This document shows positions 14,478 through 21,336 of a DNA stretch of 21,336 nucleotides, piece by piece (position 1 is the stretch's first letter; each line of letters starts with the position of its first letter). Where the stretch lies: NCBI GenBank assembly GCA_937916395.1, contig CALFTN010000028.1, forward strand, positions 1-21,336, read 5' to 3'. A program made the translations under genes and the position numbers. This DNA is from an uncultured Clostridia bacterium. GTDB lineage: Bacteria; Bacillota; Clostridia; Oscillospirales; Acutalibacteraceae. Below the pieces are notes generated by a model. That model was not told where the DNA came from. It did not search any database and saw nothing but the letters and a program-made list of their open reading frames with translations.

Positions 14478-15833
14478 ATGACAGAAAAAAGAAGCACCTT
14501 TTCCGGTAAATTAGGTTTTGTACTTGCTACTGCGGGTTCAGCTGTCGGACTTGGTAATATATGGCGTTTTCCGTATCTCGCAGCAAAATACGGTGGTGGT
14601 ATATTTTTACTTGTTTATATTATTTTAGCACTCACATTTGGGTTTGCCTTAATGTGTGCTGAAATTGCAATAGGCAGAAAAACTGGTGTAAGTGCTATAA
14701 ATGCCTTTAGTAAATTAAATAAAAAATTCAACTTCGTCGGATTACTTTGTTCAATTGTTCCCATTATAATCCTTCCATACTATTCTGTTATTGGTGGTTG
14801 GATTATTAAATATTGCACGGTATTTATAACAGGTAATATTTCTAGCGCTGCAACAGACGGATTTTTTGAATCATTTATTTCAGCCCCATTCGAACCACTT
14901 TTATGGTTTGCTATTTATATAGGCTTAACAGCTTTAGTAGTACTTTTAGGTGTTGAAAAAGGCATTGAAAAAGTGAGTAAAATTATGATGCCTGTGCTTA
15001 TTATATTAACAATATTTATTGCAGGCTACTCTATGTTTATGCCAGGTGCATTAGAAGGTGTAAAATTCTACCTTATGCCTGATTTTTCGAAGTTCTCTGC
15101 AACAACAGTTCTTGCCGCTATGGGTCAGCTTTTCTATTCAATGTCACTTGCTATGGGCATTATGATTACTTACGGCTCATACATGAAAAAGGATGTGGAC
15201 CTCGAAAGCTCTGTTAAGCAAATCGAGCTTTTTGATACAGGCATTGCATTTTTAGCAGGTCTTATGATTATCCCTGCAGTTTTCGCCTTTTCTGGCGGTG
15301 ATGAAACAGCTTTAGGCAAAGGTCCTGGACTTATGTTTGTCACTTTACCTAAAGTTTTTGAAAGTATGACTGGTGGCACAATAATTGGCTTACTTTTCTT
15401 TATATTAGTATTATTCGCCGCTCTCACATCTTCTATTTCACTTATGGAAACAGTTGTTTCAATTATAAAAGACAAAACTGGTCTTTCAAGAAACAAAACT
15501 TTACTTACAGTTTTAATTGGTTCGATTATTTTAGGTGCGCTTTCCGCACTAGGTTATGGAACTTTAGCTGATATCCAAATTATAGGAATGGCTTTCCTTG
15601 ATTTCTTCGACTTTATCAGCAACAGTGTTTTAATGCCAATAGTTGCATTCTTGACTTGTATTTTTGTTGGTTATATTATTAAACCTGATATGTTTGTTGA
15701 AGAAATTGAACTTACAGGTAAATTCAAAAGAAAAAAGCTTTTCTTAATCGTTATTAAATATTTTGCACCAGTTTGCATAGTTTTAATTCTCATCTCATCC
15801 GTTCTTGATGCACTTGGAATTGTAAAAATTTAA
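14478..15833 (+). CDS. Neurotransmitter:sodium symporter family (SNF/NSS) transporter
   Basis: Members of this family import amino acids with Na+ across the cytoplasmic membrane through a LeuT fold. The 451-residue product has the unwound TM1 motif SAVGLGNIWRFP at about 21-32, which carries Na+ and substrate contacts, a GGG-rich TM2, and an LTSSIS segment in TM8 that matches the second Na+ site. About 11 membrane segments can be counted, the usual number for prokaryotic members (LeuT itself has 12). The ATG at 14478 is preferred to that at 14466 because AAGGA (14461-14465) touches the latter, whereas the former has a 12-nt spacing and gives the family-typical N-terminus. The substrate is unknown. 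It is a single-gene unit between its own promoter and terminator. Confidence 0.93.
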   Translation: MTEKRSTFSGKLGFVLATAGSAVGLGNIWRFPYLAAKYGGGIFLLVYIILALTFGFALMCAEIAIGRKTGVSAINAFSKLNKKFNFVGLLCSIVPIIILPYYSVIGGWIIKYCTVFITGNISSAATDGFFESFISAPFEPLLWFAIYIGLTALVVLLGVEKGIEKVSKIMMPVLIILTIFIAGYSMFMPGALEGVKFYLMPDFSKFSATTVLAAMGQLFYSMSLAMGIMITYGSYMKKDVDLESSVKQIELFDTGIAFLAGLMIIPAVFAFSGGDETALGKGPGLMFVTLPKVFESMTGGTIIGLLFFILVLFAALTSSISLMETVVSIIKDKTGLSRNKTLLTVLIGSIILGALSALGYGTLADIQIIGMAFLDFFDFISNSVLMPIVAFLTCIFVGYIIKPDMFVEEIELTGKFKRKKLFLIVIKYFAPVCIVLILISSVLDALGIVKI

Positions 15834-15875
15834 AAAATGGGCTGTAAAAAACGCAAGTTTTTTACAGCCCATTTT
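15834..15875. terminator. Bidirectional terminator after the sodium symporter gene
   Basis: A 19-bp perfect stem joins 15834-15852 and 15857-15875 (core GGGCTGTAAAAAAC) with a GCAA tetraloop. It sits between two converging units, and its last base is the first base of the stop codon of the small gene on the minus strand. Confidence 0.93.
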
Positions 15876-16318
15876 CAGCTCAAAATATAAAGCAATGCCA
15901 GCACCAACATCTCATCTGCTTTTTCCTCACTTAAAAGTAAGACAAGTGACAAAATCAACGCTTTGTCGCTATCCATATTGAAATCATTAAGAATATTGCT
16001 CAATACGTCATTCTGGTGCTTCTGTGGTGAATGATTTTCTTTTTTATCATTTACATCTTCACGTGGAATTGCCTCTCTTTCAGTTTCTTCAAAATATGAT
16101 GAAGTTGAAGCAAAATTTTTTAATTCATCAAGATAATCATCAGGCATTTTAACTCTTTTTACATTTTGCCCACTTTTTGGGTGTTCTGTTTTCTGGTACT
16201 GGGATTTTTCTTCATTGATTTCCTCTACTACTGATTTTGCCCTTTTTTGCATTTCATTTACACGCTTTATTGCATCATTCTGCATTTTCATAATATCATT
16301 ATAAGAATACTCTGCCAT
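15875..16318 (-). CDS. Hypothetical protein, third gene of small-protein operon
   Basis: The 147-residue protein is not recognised. Residues 1-45 look like a charged, coiled-coil-prone helix (NDIMKMQNDAIKRVNEMQKRAKSV is helical and heptad-like). The middle (45-100) is polar and probably disordered. The last 45 residues form a compact helical segment ending in two hydrophobic stretches (KALILSLVLLLSEEKADEMLVLALLYIL). No signal peptide is seen. AAAGGA lies 10 nt before the ATG and inside the preceding gene, which ends two bases upstream, so the genes are co-translated. The stop codon touches a bidirectional terminator. The hydrophobic C-terminus could be a membrane hairpin or a packing interface with the neighbouring products. 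Confidence 0.7.
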   Translation of the reverse strand: MAEYSYNDIMKMQNDAIKRVNEMQKRAKSVVEEINEEKSQYQKTEHPKSGQNVKRVKMPDDYLDELKNFASTSSYFEETEREAIPREDVNDKKENHSPQKHQNDVLSNILNDFNMDSDKALILSLVLLLSEEKADEMLVLALLYILS

Positions 16319-16319
16319 A

Positions 16320-16694
16320 TTACATTATTCCTTTTTCTTTTAATAATGGTATCAATGAAAGAAGTTTCATAAATTTCATTGCTTCATCTGCTTTTCGTCT
16401 TCGTTCATCTGAAAGAAGTGGCTTCAAAGCACAAATAAAATCTTCACGCTCATCGCGAGAATTGAGGGCAGAAAGTAATGGCAGAAGATTTGAAAACTGT
16501 GCCATATCCGGAAGACCCAAACCACTCAAGTCAGGCATTTTGAAATCACTGTTATTTAAATTTTTTACAGGTTCTTGTTTTTCTGGTTCTTGGGGCTTTT
16601 CTCCACCCAAAATTGAATTCGCCACATTTTTCAGATTCTTTATATCTTCACTTGATAGCGACGACAAAATACTGCCAATATCAAGGTCTGCCAT
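16320..16694 (-). CDS. Hypothetical protein, second gene of small-protein operon
   Basis: The 124-residue product (from ATG 16694) begins MADLDIGSILSSLSSEDIKNLKNVANSILGG, followed by a Pro/Glu/Lys linker, a LSGLGLPDM segment, and a C-terminal helical region LPLLSALNSRDEREDFICALKPLLSDERRRKADEAMKFMKLLSLIPLLKE. The ALKPxLSxERRxKxDxAxKxMKL pattern looks like a conserved helical module, but no named family was identified. The ATG at 16694 is chosen over a GTG at 16706 because GGTGGTGA precedes it at 7 nt. It overlaps the end of the upstream gene by 14 bp. It is cytoplasmic by appearance. Confidence 0.7.
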   Translation of the reverse strand: MADLDIGSILSSLSSEDIKNLKNVANSILGGEKPQEPEKQEPVKNLNNSDFKMPDLSGLGLPDMAQFSNLLPLLSALNSRDEREDFICALKPLLSDERRRKADEAMKFMKLLSLIPLLKEKGIM

Positions 16695-16896
16695 TAAAAT
16701 CACCACCAGTCAGTTTTTTAAATAACTGCTTTGCCAAATCACTGTTAAGAAGCTCTTTAGTTTTGTTTTCATCAGAAAGAACTTCTTTTAATTTTTCGGT
16801 CTGACTTTCTGTTAAATTTTCATTTATAAAATCTTTTAAACTATCATTAGATTTAACTTTATCTAAATCGCTATTACTTTTTTCGTTTTTGAACAT
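16681..16896 (-). CDS. Hypothetical small protein, first gene of small-protein operon
   Basis: The 71-residue product (from ATG 16896, MFKNEKSNSD) is highly charged and helical: SLKDFINENLTESQTEKLKEVLSDENKTKELLNSDLAKQLFKKL, ending in a short GGDFNGRP tail. It is not recognised. AAGGGTGA at 6-8 nt supports the ATG at 16896; an upstream in-frame TTG at 16917 lacks a ribosome site. Its last 14 bp overlap the start of the second gene. The ribosome sites of the first two genes are nearly identical (GGTGATTTCA-ATG and GGTGATTTTA-ATG). It lies divergent from the yfcE-like gene and shares a 67-bp intergenic region with it. Confidence 0.65.
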   Translation of the reverse strand: MFKNEKSNSDLDKVKSNDSLKDFINENLTESQTEKLKEVLSDENKTKELLNSDLAKQLFKKLTGGDFNGRP

Positions 16897-16924
16897 TGAA
16901 ATCACCCTTATATTCAATTATAAT
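16896..16924 (+). promoter_or_regulatory. Promoter of the phosphodiesterase gene, overlapping a divergent start
   Basis: TTGAAA (16896-16901) and TATAAT (16919-16924) are 17 bp apart on the plus strand. The -10 lies in the palindrome ATTATAAT (16917-16924), which also reads TATAAT on the minus strand. There a weak TTTTCA (16941-16946) lies 18 bp upstream, so a divergent promoter for the small-protein operon may share the same -10. Confidence 0.6.
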
Positions 16925-16963
16925 GTAGTAGTAATTTTTATGAAAAGGTCAGGTGAATTATGA

Positions 16964-17443
16964 ATGAGAATACTTGTGCTTTCAGACTCCCACAGACACA
17001 TAAGTAATCTTTTTGCAGCTATTGAGAATGAACCAGATGCTGAAATAGTATATTTTTTAGGTGATGGGTTACACGAAGCAGAAGAAGCGGTTTCTGTTTT
17101 TAAAGATAAAAAATTTTTTGTTTTAGTCCGTGGTAATTGCGACTTTGGTGGAAACATTCCTTTTTCTGATATAAGAAACGTTGACTATGCTAAAATTTAC
17201 GCTTCTCACGGAGCAGAAGAAAACGTTAAGCTTTCTTACGTGGGAATCAAAAGAGCCGCAAAAGAAAATAATTGCAATATTGCACTTTTCGGTCATACCC
17301 ACGAAAAATATTACAGCTACGAAGACGGACTTCATCTTTTTAACCCTGGTAGTATTAAAGATGGTTATTACGGTGTAATTGACGTAACCGAAAATGGAAT
17401 AATGTGTTTTCACAAAAATTTGCTTGAAATCTGTTTCAAATAA
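16964..17443 (+). CDS. YfcE/MJ0936-type metallophosphoesterase
   Basis: The 159-residue protein is a compact calcineurin-like phosphoesterase with two metal ions in its active site: D8 and H10 (LSDSHRH), GD at 33-34, GNCD at 56-59, H81 (ASHGAEE) and GHTH at 109-112, followed by the conserved NPGSI. Members hydrolyse phosphodiesters such as 2',3'-cyclic or model substrates; the cellular substrate is generally unknown. AGGTGA (16951-16956) sets the start. It is divergent from the three-gene small-protein operon, with possibly shared promoter elements. The reader should not take the E. coli yfcE name as proof of orthology. Confidence 0.93.
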   Translation: MRILVLSDSHRHISNLFAAIENEPDAEIVYFLGDGLHEAEEAVSVFKDKKFFVLVRGNCDFGGNIPFSDIRNVDYAKIYASHGAEENVKLSYVGIKRAAKENNCNIALFGHTHEKYYSYEDGLHLFNPGSIKDGYYGVIDVTENGIMCFHKNLLEICFK

Positions 17444-17456
17444 TACTTTTATTTTG

Positions 17457-17485
17457 TTGACAATAGAATTTGTAAATGTTAAAAT
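17457..17485 (+). promoter_or_regulatory. Promoter of the DUF5058 operon
   Basis: A perfect -35 TTGACA (17457-17462) and TAAAAT (17480-17485) are separated by 17 bp. A leader of about 35 nt carries AAAGGAG, with a 7-nt spacing to the ATG at 17526. Confidence 0.8.
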
Positions 17486-17525
17486 ATTTTAGTATTACTT
17501 TTTATATTATTAAAGGAGCATTTAT

Positions 17526-18281
17526 ATGGATTTTCGTCAAAACGGATTTATGTATGCATTAGGCTTTATTGTCGTTGTATTCGTAATCGTACAATCAGCA
17601 TTCTTTATAAGAAAAGCATGGAAACGTGCTAAGGAATTAGGCATTGACAGTAGTGTACTTAAAACAACTGTTACTTCAAGTGCAGTGTTTACAGTAGCAC
17701 CTGCAATTGCAATTCTTGCAACTGTTATTGTTCTCTCAAAAGCTTTAGGTCTTGTTCTCCCTTGGATAAGACTTTCAGTTATTGGTAACTTAGCTTACGA
17801 ATCAACTGCTGCAAGTGCTGTTTTGGGTAATCTTAATCAAGCGATTACTGATAAAGGTGACTTTTCTACTGTTGCTTGGGTTATGACTATTGGTAGCTGT
17901 CTTCCACTTGTACTTATGCCAATCCTCTGCAAAAAGCTTCACAGTAAAATTGGTGGTGCTTTAAGCGGAGACAGCAAGGTTGGTAAATTGGGTGACTACA
18001 TATCTGCTGGTGCTTTTATTGGTATCATTACAGCTTTTGTTGCTACCTCTATAAATGGTAAATCAAGCGATGGCAAAACAGATGGTGGCTTCCTTTCAAT
18101 AGCAGTACTTATTGTTGCAGTTCTTCTTTACTTACTTCTTGAAACAATTGCAACAAAATTCAACTTAAAGAAATTTGAGCCATTCGTTATGCCACTTGCA
18201 ATGTTCGGTGCTATGGGTGCCGCTGTATTACTTACAACAATTTTACCTGCAGAGCTTGTTGCTCACAGCTGGTTTAACTAA
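17526..18281 (+). CDS. DUF5058 family membrane protein
   Basis: The 251-residue integral membrane protein has about six hydrophobic segments (roughly 8-28, 50-75, 113-135, 157-177, 187-209, 218-240). The family assignment to DUF5058 is from memory of its pattern, notably the LPWIRLSVIGNLAYESTAASA stretch (78-98), which carries charged and polar residues in a hydrophobic setting and could be a substrate or ion site. Function is not established. It is the first gene of a two-gene operon, 17 bp before a second membrane protein with its own AAAGGAG site; the two very likely form one complex. No signal peptide or enzyme motif is present. Confidence 0.8.
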   Translation: MDFRQNGFMYALGFIVVVFVIVQSAFFIRKAWKRAKELGIDSSVLKTTVTSSAVFTVAPAIAILATVIVLSKALGLVLPWIRLSVIGNLAYESTAASAVLGNLNQAITDKGDFSTVAWVMTIGSCLPLVLMPILCKKLHSKIGGALSGDSKVGKLGDYISAGAFIGIITAFVATSINGKSSDGKTDGGFLSIAVLIVAVLLYLLLETIATKFNLKKFEPFVMPLAMFGAMGAAVLLTTILPAELVAHSWFN

Positions 18282-18298
18282 GAAAGGAGCGCTGTAAA

Positions 18299-18970
18299 AT
18301 GAAAAAGAATTATTACGATAAAGTTCATACCTGGGGTAGAATCTGGAGTATTACAGCTCTCTTAGTTCTCTTCTCAGTTCCACTTGCAATTTCTGTTTAT
18401 TACAACGCATGGCCAGAAATGAACAACTTATTTTCTGCTCTTTTAAAGGTTTTACCAATCTTCTGGATTTCTGCAGTTGTTGAAGTTATTACTTATACCC
18501 CAATGCTTGGTGCTGGTGGCACATATTTAAGTTTCGTTACTGGTAACATTACAAACCTCAAGCTTCCTTGCGGTGTTAACGCAATGAAATCTGCTAACGT
18601 TAAAGCTAACTCAGAAGAAGGCGAAGTTATTTCTACAATCGCAATTGGCGTTTCTGCTATTGTTACAACAGTAATTATTGCAGTTGGCGTTTTAGCATTC
18701 GCGCCTTTCCTTGGCAAATTAACTGATCCAGAATCAGTTTTAGCTCCCGCTTTTGACAGAGTTACTCCTGCACTTTTCGGTGCACTTTTAGCATCATATC
18801 TCCGCAAATACTGGAGAATTTCAATTCTTCCATTATTAGTAGGTTGCATTGTTCTTGTATTTGTACCAACTCTTGGAGCTGGCACACTTCTCTTTGTTAC
18901 AATTATTGTAAGCATTTTAGGTGTATTTGCTCTTTCTAAATTCAATCTTCTTGAATCGAAAAAGAAATAA
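18299..18970 (+). CDS. Membrane protein, probable partner of DUF5058
   Basis: The 223-residue protein has about six hydrophobic segments (roughly 15-35, 45-68, 112-137, 154-168, 173-190, 193-213). The region 64-96, TYTPMLGAGGTYLSFVTGNITN followed by LKLPCGVNAM, is unusually rich in Gly, Thr and Asn for a membrane protein and looks like a conserved pore or binding motif. No named function is recognised. It follows the DUF5058 gene with a good ribosome site and precedes a strong terminator, so the pair is a closed two-gene unit. A two-subunit transporter or channel is the most likely role. Confidence 0.8.
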   Translation: MKKNYYDKVHTWGRIWSITALLVLFSVPLAISVYYNAWPEMNNLFSALLKVLPIFWISAVVEVITYTPMLGAGGTYLSFVTGNITNLKLPCGVNAMKSANVKANSEEGEVISTIAIGVSAIVTTVIIAVGVLAFAPFLGKLTDPESVLAPAFDRVTPALFGALLASYLRKYWRISILPLLVGCIVLVFVPTLGAGTLLFVTIIVSILGVFALSKFNLLESKKK

Positions 18971-18976
18971 AAGTTA

Positions 18977-19013
18977 AAAATGGTCTGTAAGTGTGTAACT
19001 TACAGACCATTTT
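18977..19013 (+). terminator. Terminator of the DUF5058 operon
   Basis: A 16-bp perfect stem (18977-18992 with 18998-19013, core ATGGTCTGTAAGT) has a GTGTA loop and is followed by TTAATTTTT. It starts 7 bp after the stop codon. Confidence 0.9.
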
Positions 19014-19022
19014 AATTTTTCT

Positions 19023-19052
19023 AAAAGAAAAACCCCACCATACAAGGTGGGG
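19023..19052 (-). terminator. Terminator of htpG
   Basis: Read on the minus strand, CCCCACC (19046-19052) pairs with GGTGGGG (19033-19039), with a 6-nt loop, and is followed by TTTTTCTTTT. On the plus strand the same stem is followed only by AATTTTCTT. It lies about 150 nt after the htpG stop codon. Confidence 0.8.
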
Positions 19053-19142
19053 AATTTTCTTGGAAAGAGAAAATGTTTTGTTTAGCAATCTTTTTTGTCT
19101 ACTCTTTATATACCAAATCAATTTGTTGCAATCTTGATGAAA

Positions 19143-19180
19143 TTGTGAACAAATTGTTAACAATGCTAAAAAATTGTTAA
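19143..19180. repeat. Tandem TTGTKAACAA palindromes
   Basis: TTGTGAACAA (19143-19152) and TTGTTAACAA (19154-19163) lie exactly 11 bp apart. The second is the core of a perfect 12-bp palindrome, ATTGTTAACAAT (19153-19164). A half-site ATTGTTAA follows at 19173-19180. They lie in the 3' untranslated region of htpG, between convergent genes, where no promoter is expected. Confidence 0.6.
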
Positions 19181-19199
19181 ATTCCCTCTTTTACCATTC

Positions 19200-21086
19200 T
19201 TATTTAATCATCAAATCCACAATAAGACTGCTTAATTCTGCAGGGTCTTTTACAGAAACGCCACTTATAAGGCAACCTTGTGCATAAAGAAGCTTTGCAT
19301 AATTTTTGAGCGTTTCTTTATCATTTTCATAAAGCTCTTTAAGTTTATTTGATAATTCATGGTTCATATTAATTTCAAGTACAATTTCTGCCTTAACCTT
19401 TTGCTCGTTAGAAGGCATTGCATTTAAAACCTTTTCCATTTCGAGTGACAAATTACCTTCACTTGTAAGACAAGAAGCGTAATTCTTAAGGTTATTAGTG
19501 TAACGAACCTCAGAAACGTCGCCATTTAATGCCTCTTTAATAAATGTGAGCATTTCTTTATCTGCTTCATTCTTTTCTTTTAAAGCATTCTTTTCGTCCT
19601 CTGTATTAAGGTCTAATTTTTCATCACAGATGTTCTGGAATTCCTTGCCATCGTACTCGTGAAGCATTTTTACTGTAAATTCATCAACATATTCTGTTAA
19701 ATAAAGAATTTCAAAGCCTTTATCTTTAACTGCTTCTGTCTGTGGCAACATTTCAATCTTCTCAATGGTTTCACCGCAAGCGTAATAAATTTTCTCCTGA
19801 CCATCTTTAAGTCTTGCAATGTATTCTTTAAGTGTAACCAAAGACTTATCTTTTGAAGAGTAGAATAAAACTAAATCTTTAAGATTATCTTTATTCATTC
19901 CATAGCTGTTATAAATACCAAACTTAATCTGCATACCGAAAGTTTTGAAAAATTCTTCGTAAGCTTCTCTTTCGTTATTGAGCATTTTTTCAAGTTCAGA
20001 TTTAATTTTCTTTTCAATAGTTTTTGCAATAAGCTTAAGCTGTGCATCATGCTGAAGCATTTCACGCGAAATATTTAAAGATAAATCCTCTGAATCAACA
20101 AGACCTTTAACGAAACTAAAATAGTCAGGGAGCAAGTCCTTGCATTTCTCCATAATCAAAACGCCTTTTGAATAAAGCTGTAAGCCCTTTTCAAAATCTT
20201 TTGAGTAATAGTCAAATGGTGCTCTCTTTGGAATAAACATAAGTGCGCTATATGTAGCGTTACCTTCTGTTTTTGAGTGAATTACTTTTGCTGGTGCTTC
20301 AAAATCATAGAATTTTTCGCTATAGAAATTATTATAATCCTCTTCAGTTACTTCGCTCTTGTTCTTTTTCCAAATTGGTACACGGCTATTAAGAGTTTTG
20401 TCTGTAATTACTGTTTCGTATTCGTTTTCGGAACCCTCTTTTAATTCTTTAGATTCAACATACATCTTAATAGGATGACGAATGTAATCTGAATACTTTT
20501 TAACAAGTGCTTCTATTTTATATGTTTCAAGATACTGACTGTAATTATCCTCTTCTGTGTCAGCCTTAAGCTTTAAAATGATTACCGTACCAAATGAATC
20601 CTTTTCACATTCTTCAATTGTGTAGCCATCTGCACCAGTTGAAACCCAACGATAAGCTTTATCGCTACCAAAAGCCTTACTTTCAACTGTTACAGACTCA
20701 CTAACCATAAATGCCGAATAAAATCCAACACCAAATTGACCAATGATGTCTACATCTTCACTTTGTTCATTTTCTGTTTTAAAAGCTAATGAACCACTTT
20801 TTGCAATAGTACCTAAGTTGTTTTCTAATTCATCTTCTGTCATACCACAACCATTATCCGCAATTGTGAGAGTACGGTCATTTTTATTTACTGACAAGCG
20901 AATACAAAAATCGTCTTTATTAAGACCAACAGATGAATCTGTGAGTGATTTAAAATACAGCTTATCAAGTGCGTCACTCGCATTTGAAATAATCTCACGG
21001 ATAAATACTTCCTTATGGGTATAGATTGAGTTAATCATCATATCCATAAGTTTTTTGCTTTCAGCTTTAAATTGCTTTTTTCTCAT
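19200..21086 (-). CDS. htpG: Molecular chaperone HtpG (bacterial Hsp90)
   Basis: HtpG is the cytosolic ATP-dependent Hsp90 homodimer that remodels late folding intermediates. The 628-residue product is full length. ATP-site residues are visible: catalytic Glu31 and Asn35 (REIISNASDAL), DNGCGM at 77-82, GTIAKSGS at 92-99 and the lid GQFGVGFYS at 116-124. The middle domain contains LSLNISREMLQ, with the conserved Arg that contacts ATP gamma-phosphate, and the helical dimerisation domain follows. AAGGAG with a 9-nt spacing sets the start. Only 31 bp separate it from the clpB stop codon, too little for a separate promoter, so the two chaperones are co-transcribed. No CIRCE-like repeat is visible in the part seen; any control element would lie upstream of clpB, outside the window. 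Confidence 0.97.
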   Translation of the reverse strand: MRKKQFKAESKKLMDMMINSIYTHKEVFIREIISNASDALDKLYFKSLTDSSVGLNKDDFCIRLSVNKNDRTLTIADNGCGMTEDELENNLGTIAKSGSLAFKTENEQSEDVDIIGQFGVGFYSAFMVSESVTVESKAFGSDKAYRWVSTGADGYTIEECEKDSFGTVIILKLKADTEEDNYSQYLETYKIEALVKKYSDYIRHPIKMYVESKELKEGSENEYETVITDKTLNSRVPIWKKNKSEVTEEDYNNFYSEKFYDFEAPAKVIHSKTEGNATYSALMFIPKRAPFDYYSKDFEKGLQLYSKGVLIMEKCKDLLPDYFSFVKGLVDSEDLSLNISREMLQHDAQLKLIAKTIEKKIKSELEKMLNNEREAYEEFFKTFGMQIKFGIYNSYGMNKDNLKDLVLFYSSKDKSLVTLKEYIARLKDGQEKIYYACGETIEKIEMLPQTEAVKDKGFEILYLTEYVDEFTVKMLHEYDGKEFQNICDEKLDLNTEDEKNALKEKNEADKEMLTFIKEALNGDVSEVRYTNNLKNYASCLTSEGNLSLEMEKVLNAMPSNEQKVKAEIVLEINMNHELSNKLKELYENDKETLKNYAKLLYAQGCLISGVSVKDPAELSSLIVDLMIK

Positions 21087-21117
21087 TTTAAAATGCTCCT
21101 TGGTTTAAATATTTTAC

Positions 21118-21336
21118 TTATACTATTATAAGACTTGTACCGTCAAAATCAACCTTAATTTCGGTTTCCGGCTCAAGATTTTCTGAAATAATTTTTCTTG
21201 CAATAAGAGTTTCAACTGCCGATTGAACAAAACGCTTTAATGGTCTTGCACCGAATGCGGGGTCGTAACCTTCTTCTGCTATATATTCTTTTGCTTTTTC
21301 TGTAACTGTAAGCTTTAATTGCTTTTGCTCAATACG
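21118..21336 (-). CDS. clpB: ClpB disaggregase, C-terminal fragment (runs off the window)
   Basis: The minus strand from the window edge to a TAA at 21118-21120 encodes the last 72 residues of ClpB. It shows the D2 small-domain pattern EYIAEEGYDPAFGARPLKR, the sensor-2 GAR region, and the closing RKIISENLEPETEIKVDF. This matches the Hsp100/ClpB C-terminus. The 5' end lies beyond the window. ClpB rescues aggregated proteins with DnaK; together with HtpG it forms a stress-chaperone operon. A different Clp ATPase is possible but less likely, given the C-terminal tail. Confidence 0.88.
   Translation of the reverse strand, partial: RIEQKQLKLTVTEKAKEYIAEEGYDPAFGARPLKRFVQSAVETLIARKIISENLEPETEIKVDFDGTSLIIV

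Noticed and set aside
19073..19180. A 35-codon plus-strand ORF between the DUF5058 operon and htpG
   Set aside because: It has a weak GGAAAG site, no visible promoter, unusual composition (many Cys and Phe), and overlaps the htpG 3' region. It is better explained by chance.

Overview
The window is a stretch of chromosome from a low-G+C Gram-positive bacterium, most likely a Clostridia member (an Oscillospiraceae/Ruminococcaceae-like gut anaerobe is an inference). The signs are strong AGGAGG-type ribosome sites, A/T-rich promoters with near-consensus boxes, a SecA with a C-terminal SEC-C zinc motif, an eukaryote-like IleRS, and families common in Clostridia (DUF5058, ABC_sub_bind transporters). 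Most of it is ordinary housekeeping sequence. No rRNA, tRNA, CRISPR array, insertion sequence or phage gene was seen.

Layout. 1-178: a 14-bp tandem repeat, then the secA promoter. 179-2914: secA, with its own terminator. 3028-3997: a compact regulatory unit made of a promoter, an 11-codon leader ORF encoding MFSIIIRRRRR, alternative hairpins, a strong intrinsic terminator and an unidentified SAM-dependent methyltransferase. 4043-7186 (-): type-2 ileS with a short leader and no room for a T-box. 7443-9723: prfB (no frameshift site) coupled to an NAD malic enzyme. 9922-13241 (-): an ABC_sub_bind transporter operon (binding lipoprotein, permease, ATPase) ending in a nitroreductase, divergent from a lysR gene at 13364-14254. 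14478-15833: an 11-TM neurotransmitter:sodium symporter-family transporter. 15875-16896 (-): three small overlapping genes of unknown function, divergent from a YfcE-like phosphodiesterase (16964-17443). 17526-18970: DUF5058 plus a second membrane protein, likely one two-subunit transporter. 19200-21336 (-): htpG preceded by the 3' end of clpB, a stress-chaperone operon.

The most interesting element is the leader-peptide attenuator before the methyltransferase. A ribosome held on the five consecutive Arg codons could change RNA folding and let transcription pass the terminator. This architecture is typical of inducible ribosome-drug resistance genes. Macrolides are known to arrest ribosomes on basic +X+ motifs, so the unit is a candidate undescribed drug-inducible resistance determinant; the methyltransferase substrate is unknown. 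It lies, with ileS, between secA and prfB, which are adjacent in many Firmicutes. Secondary points of interest are the three-small-protein operon, the DUF5058 pair, the LysR-controlled transporter with a nitroreductase, and several unexplained intergenic inverted repeats.
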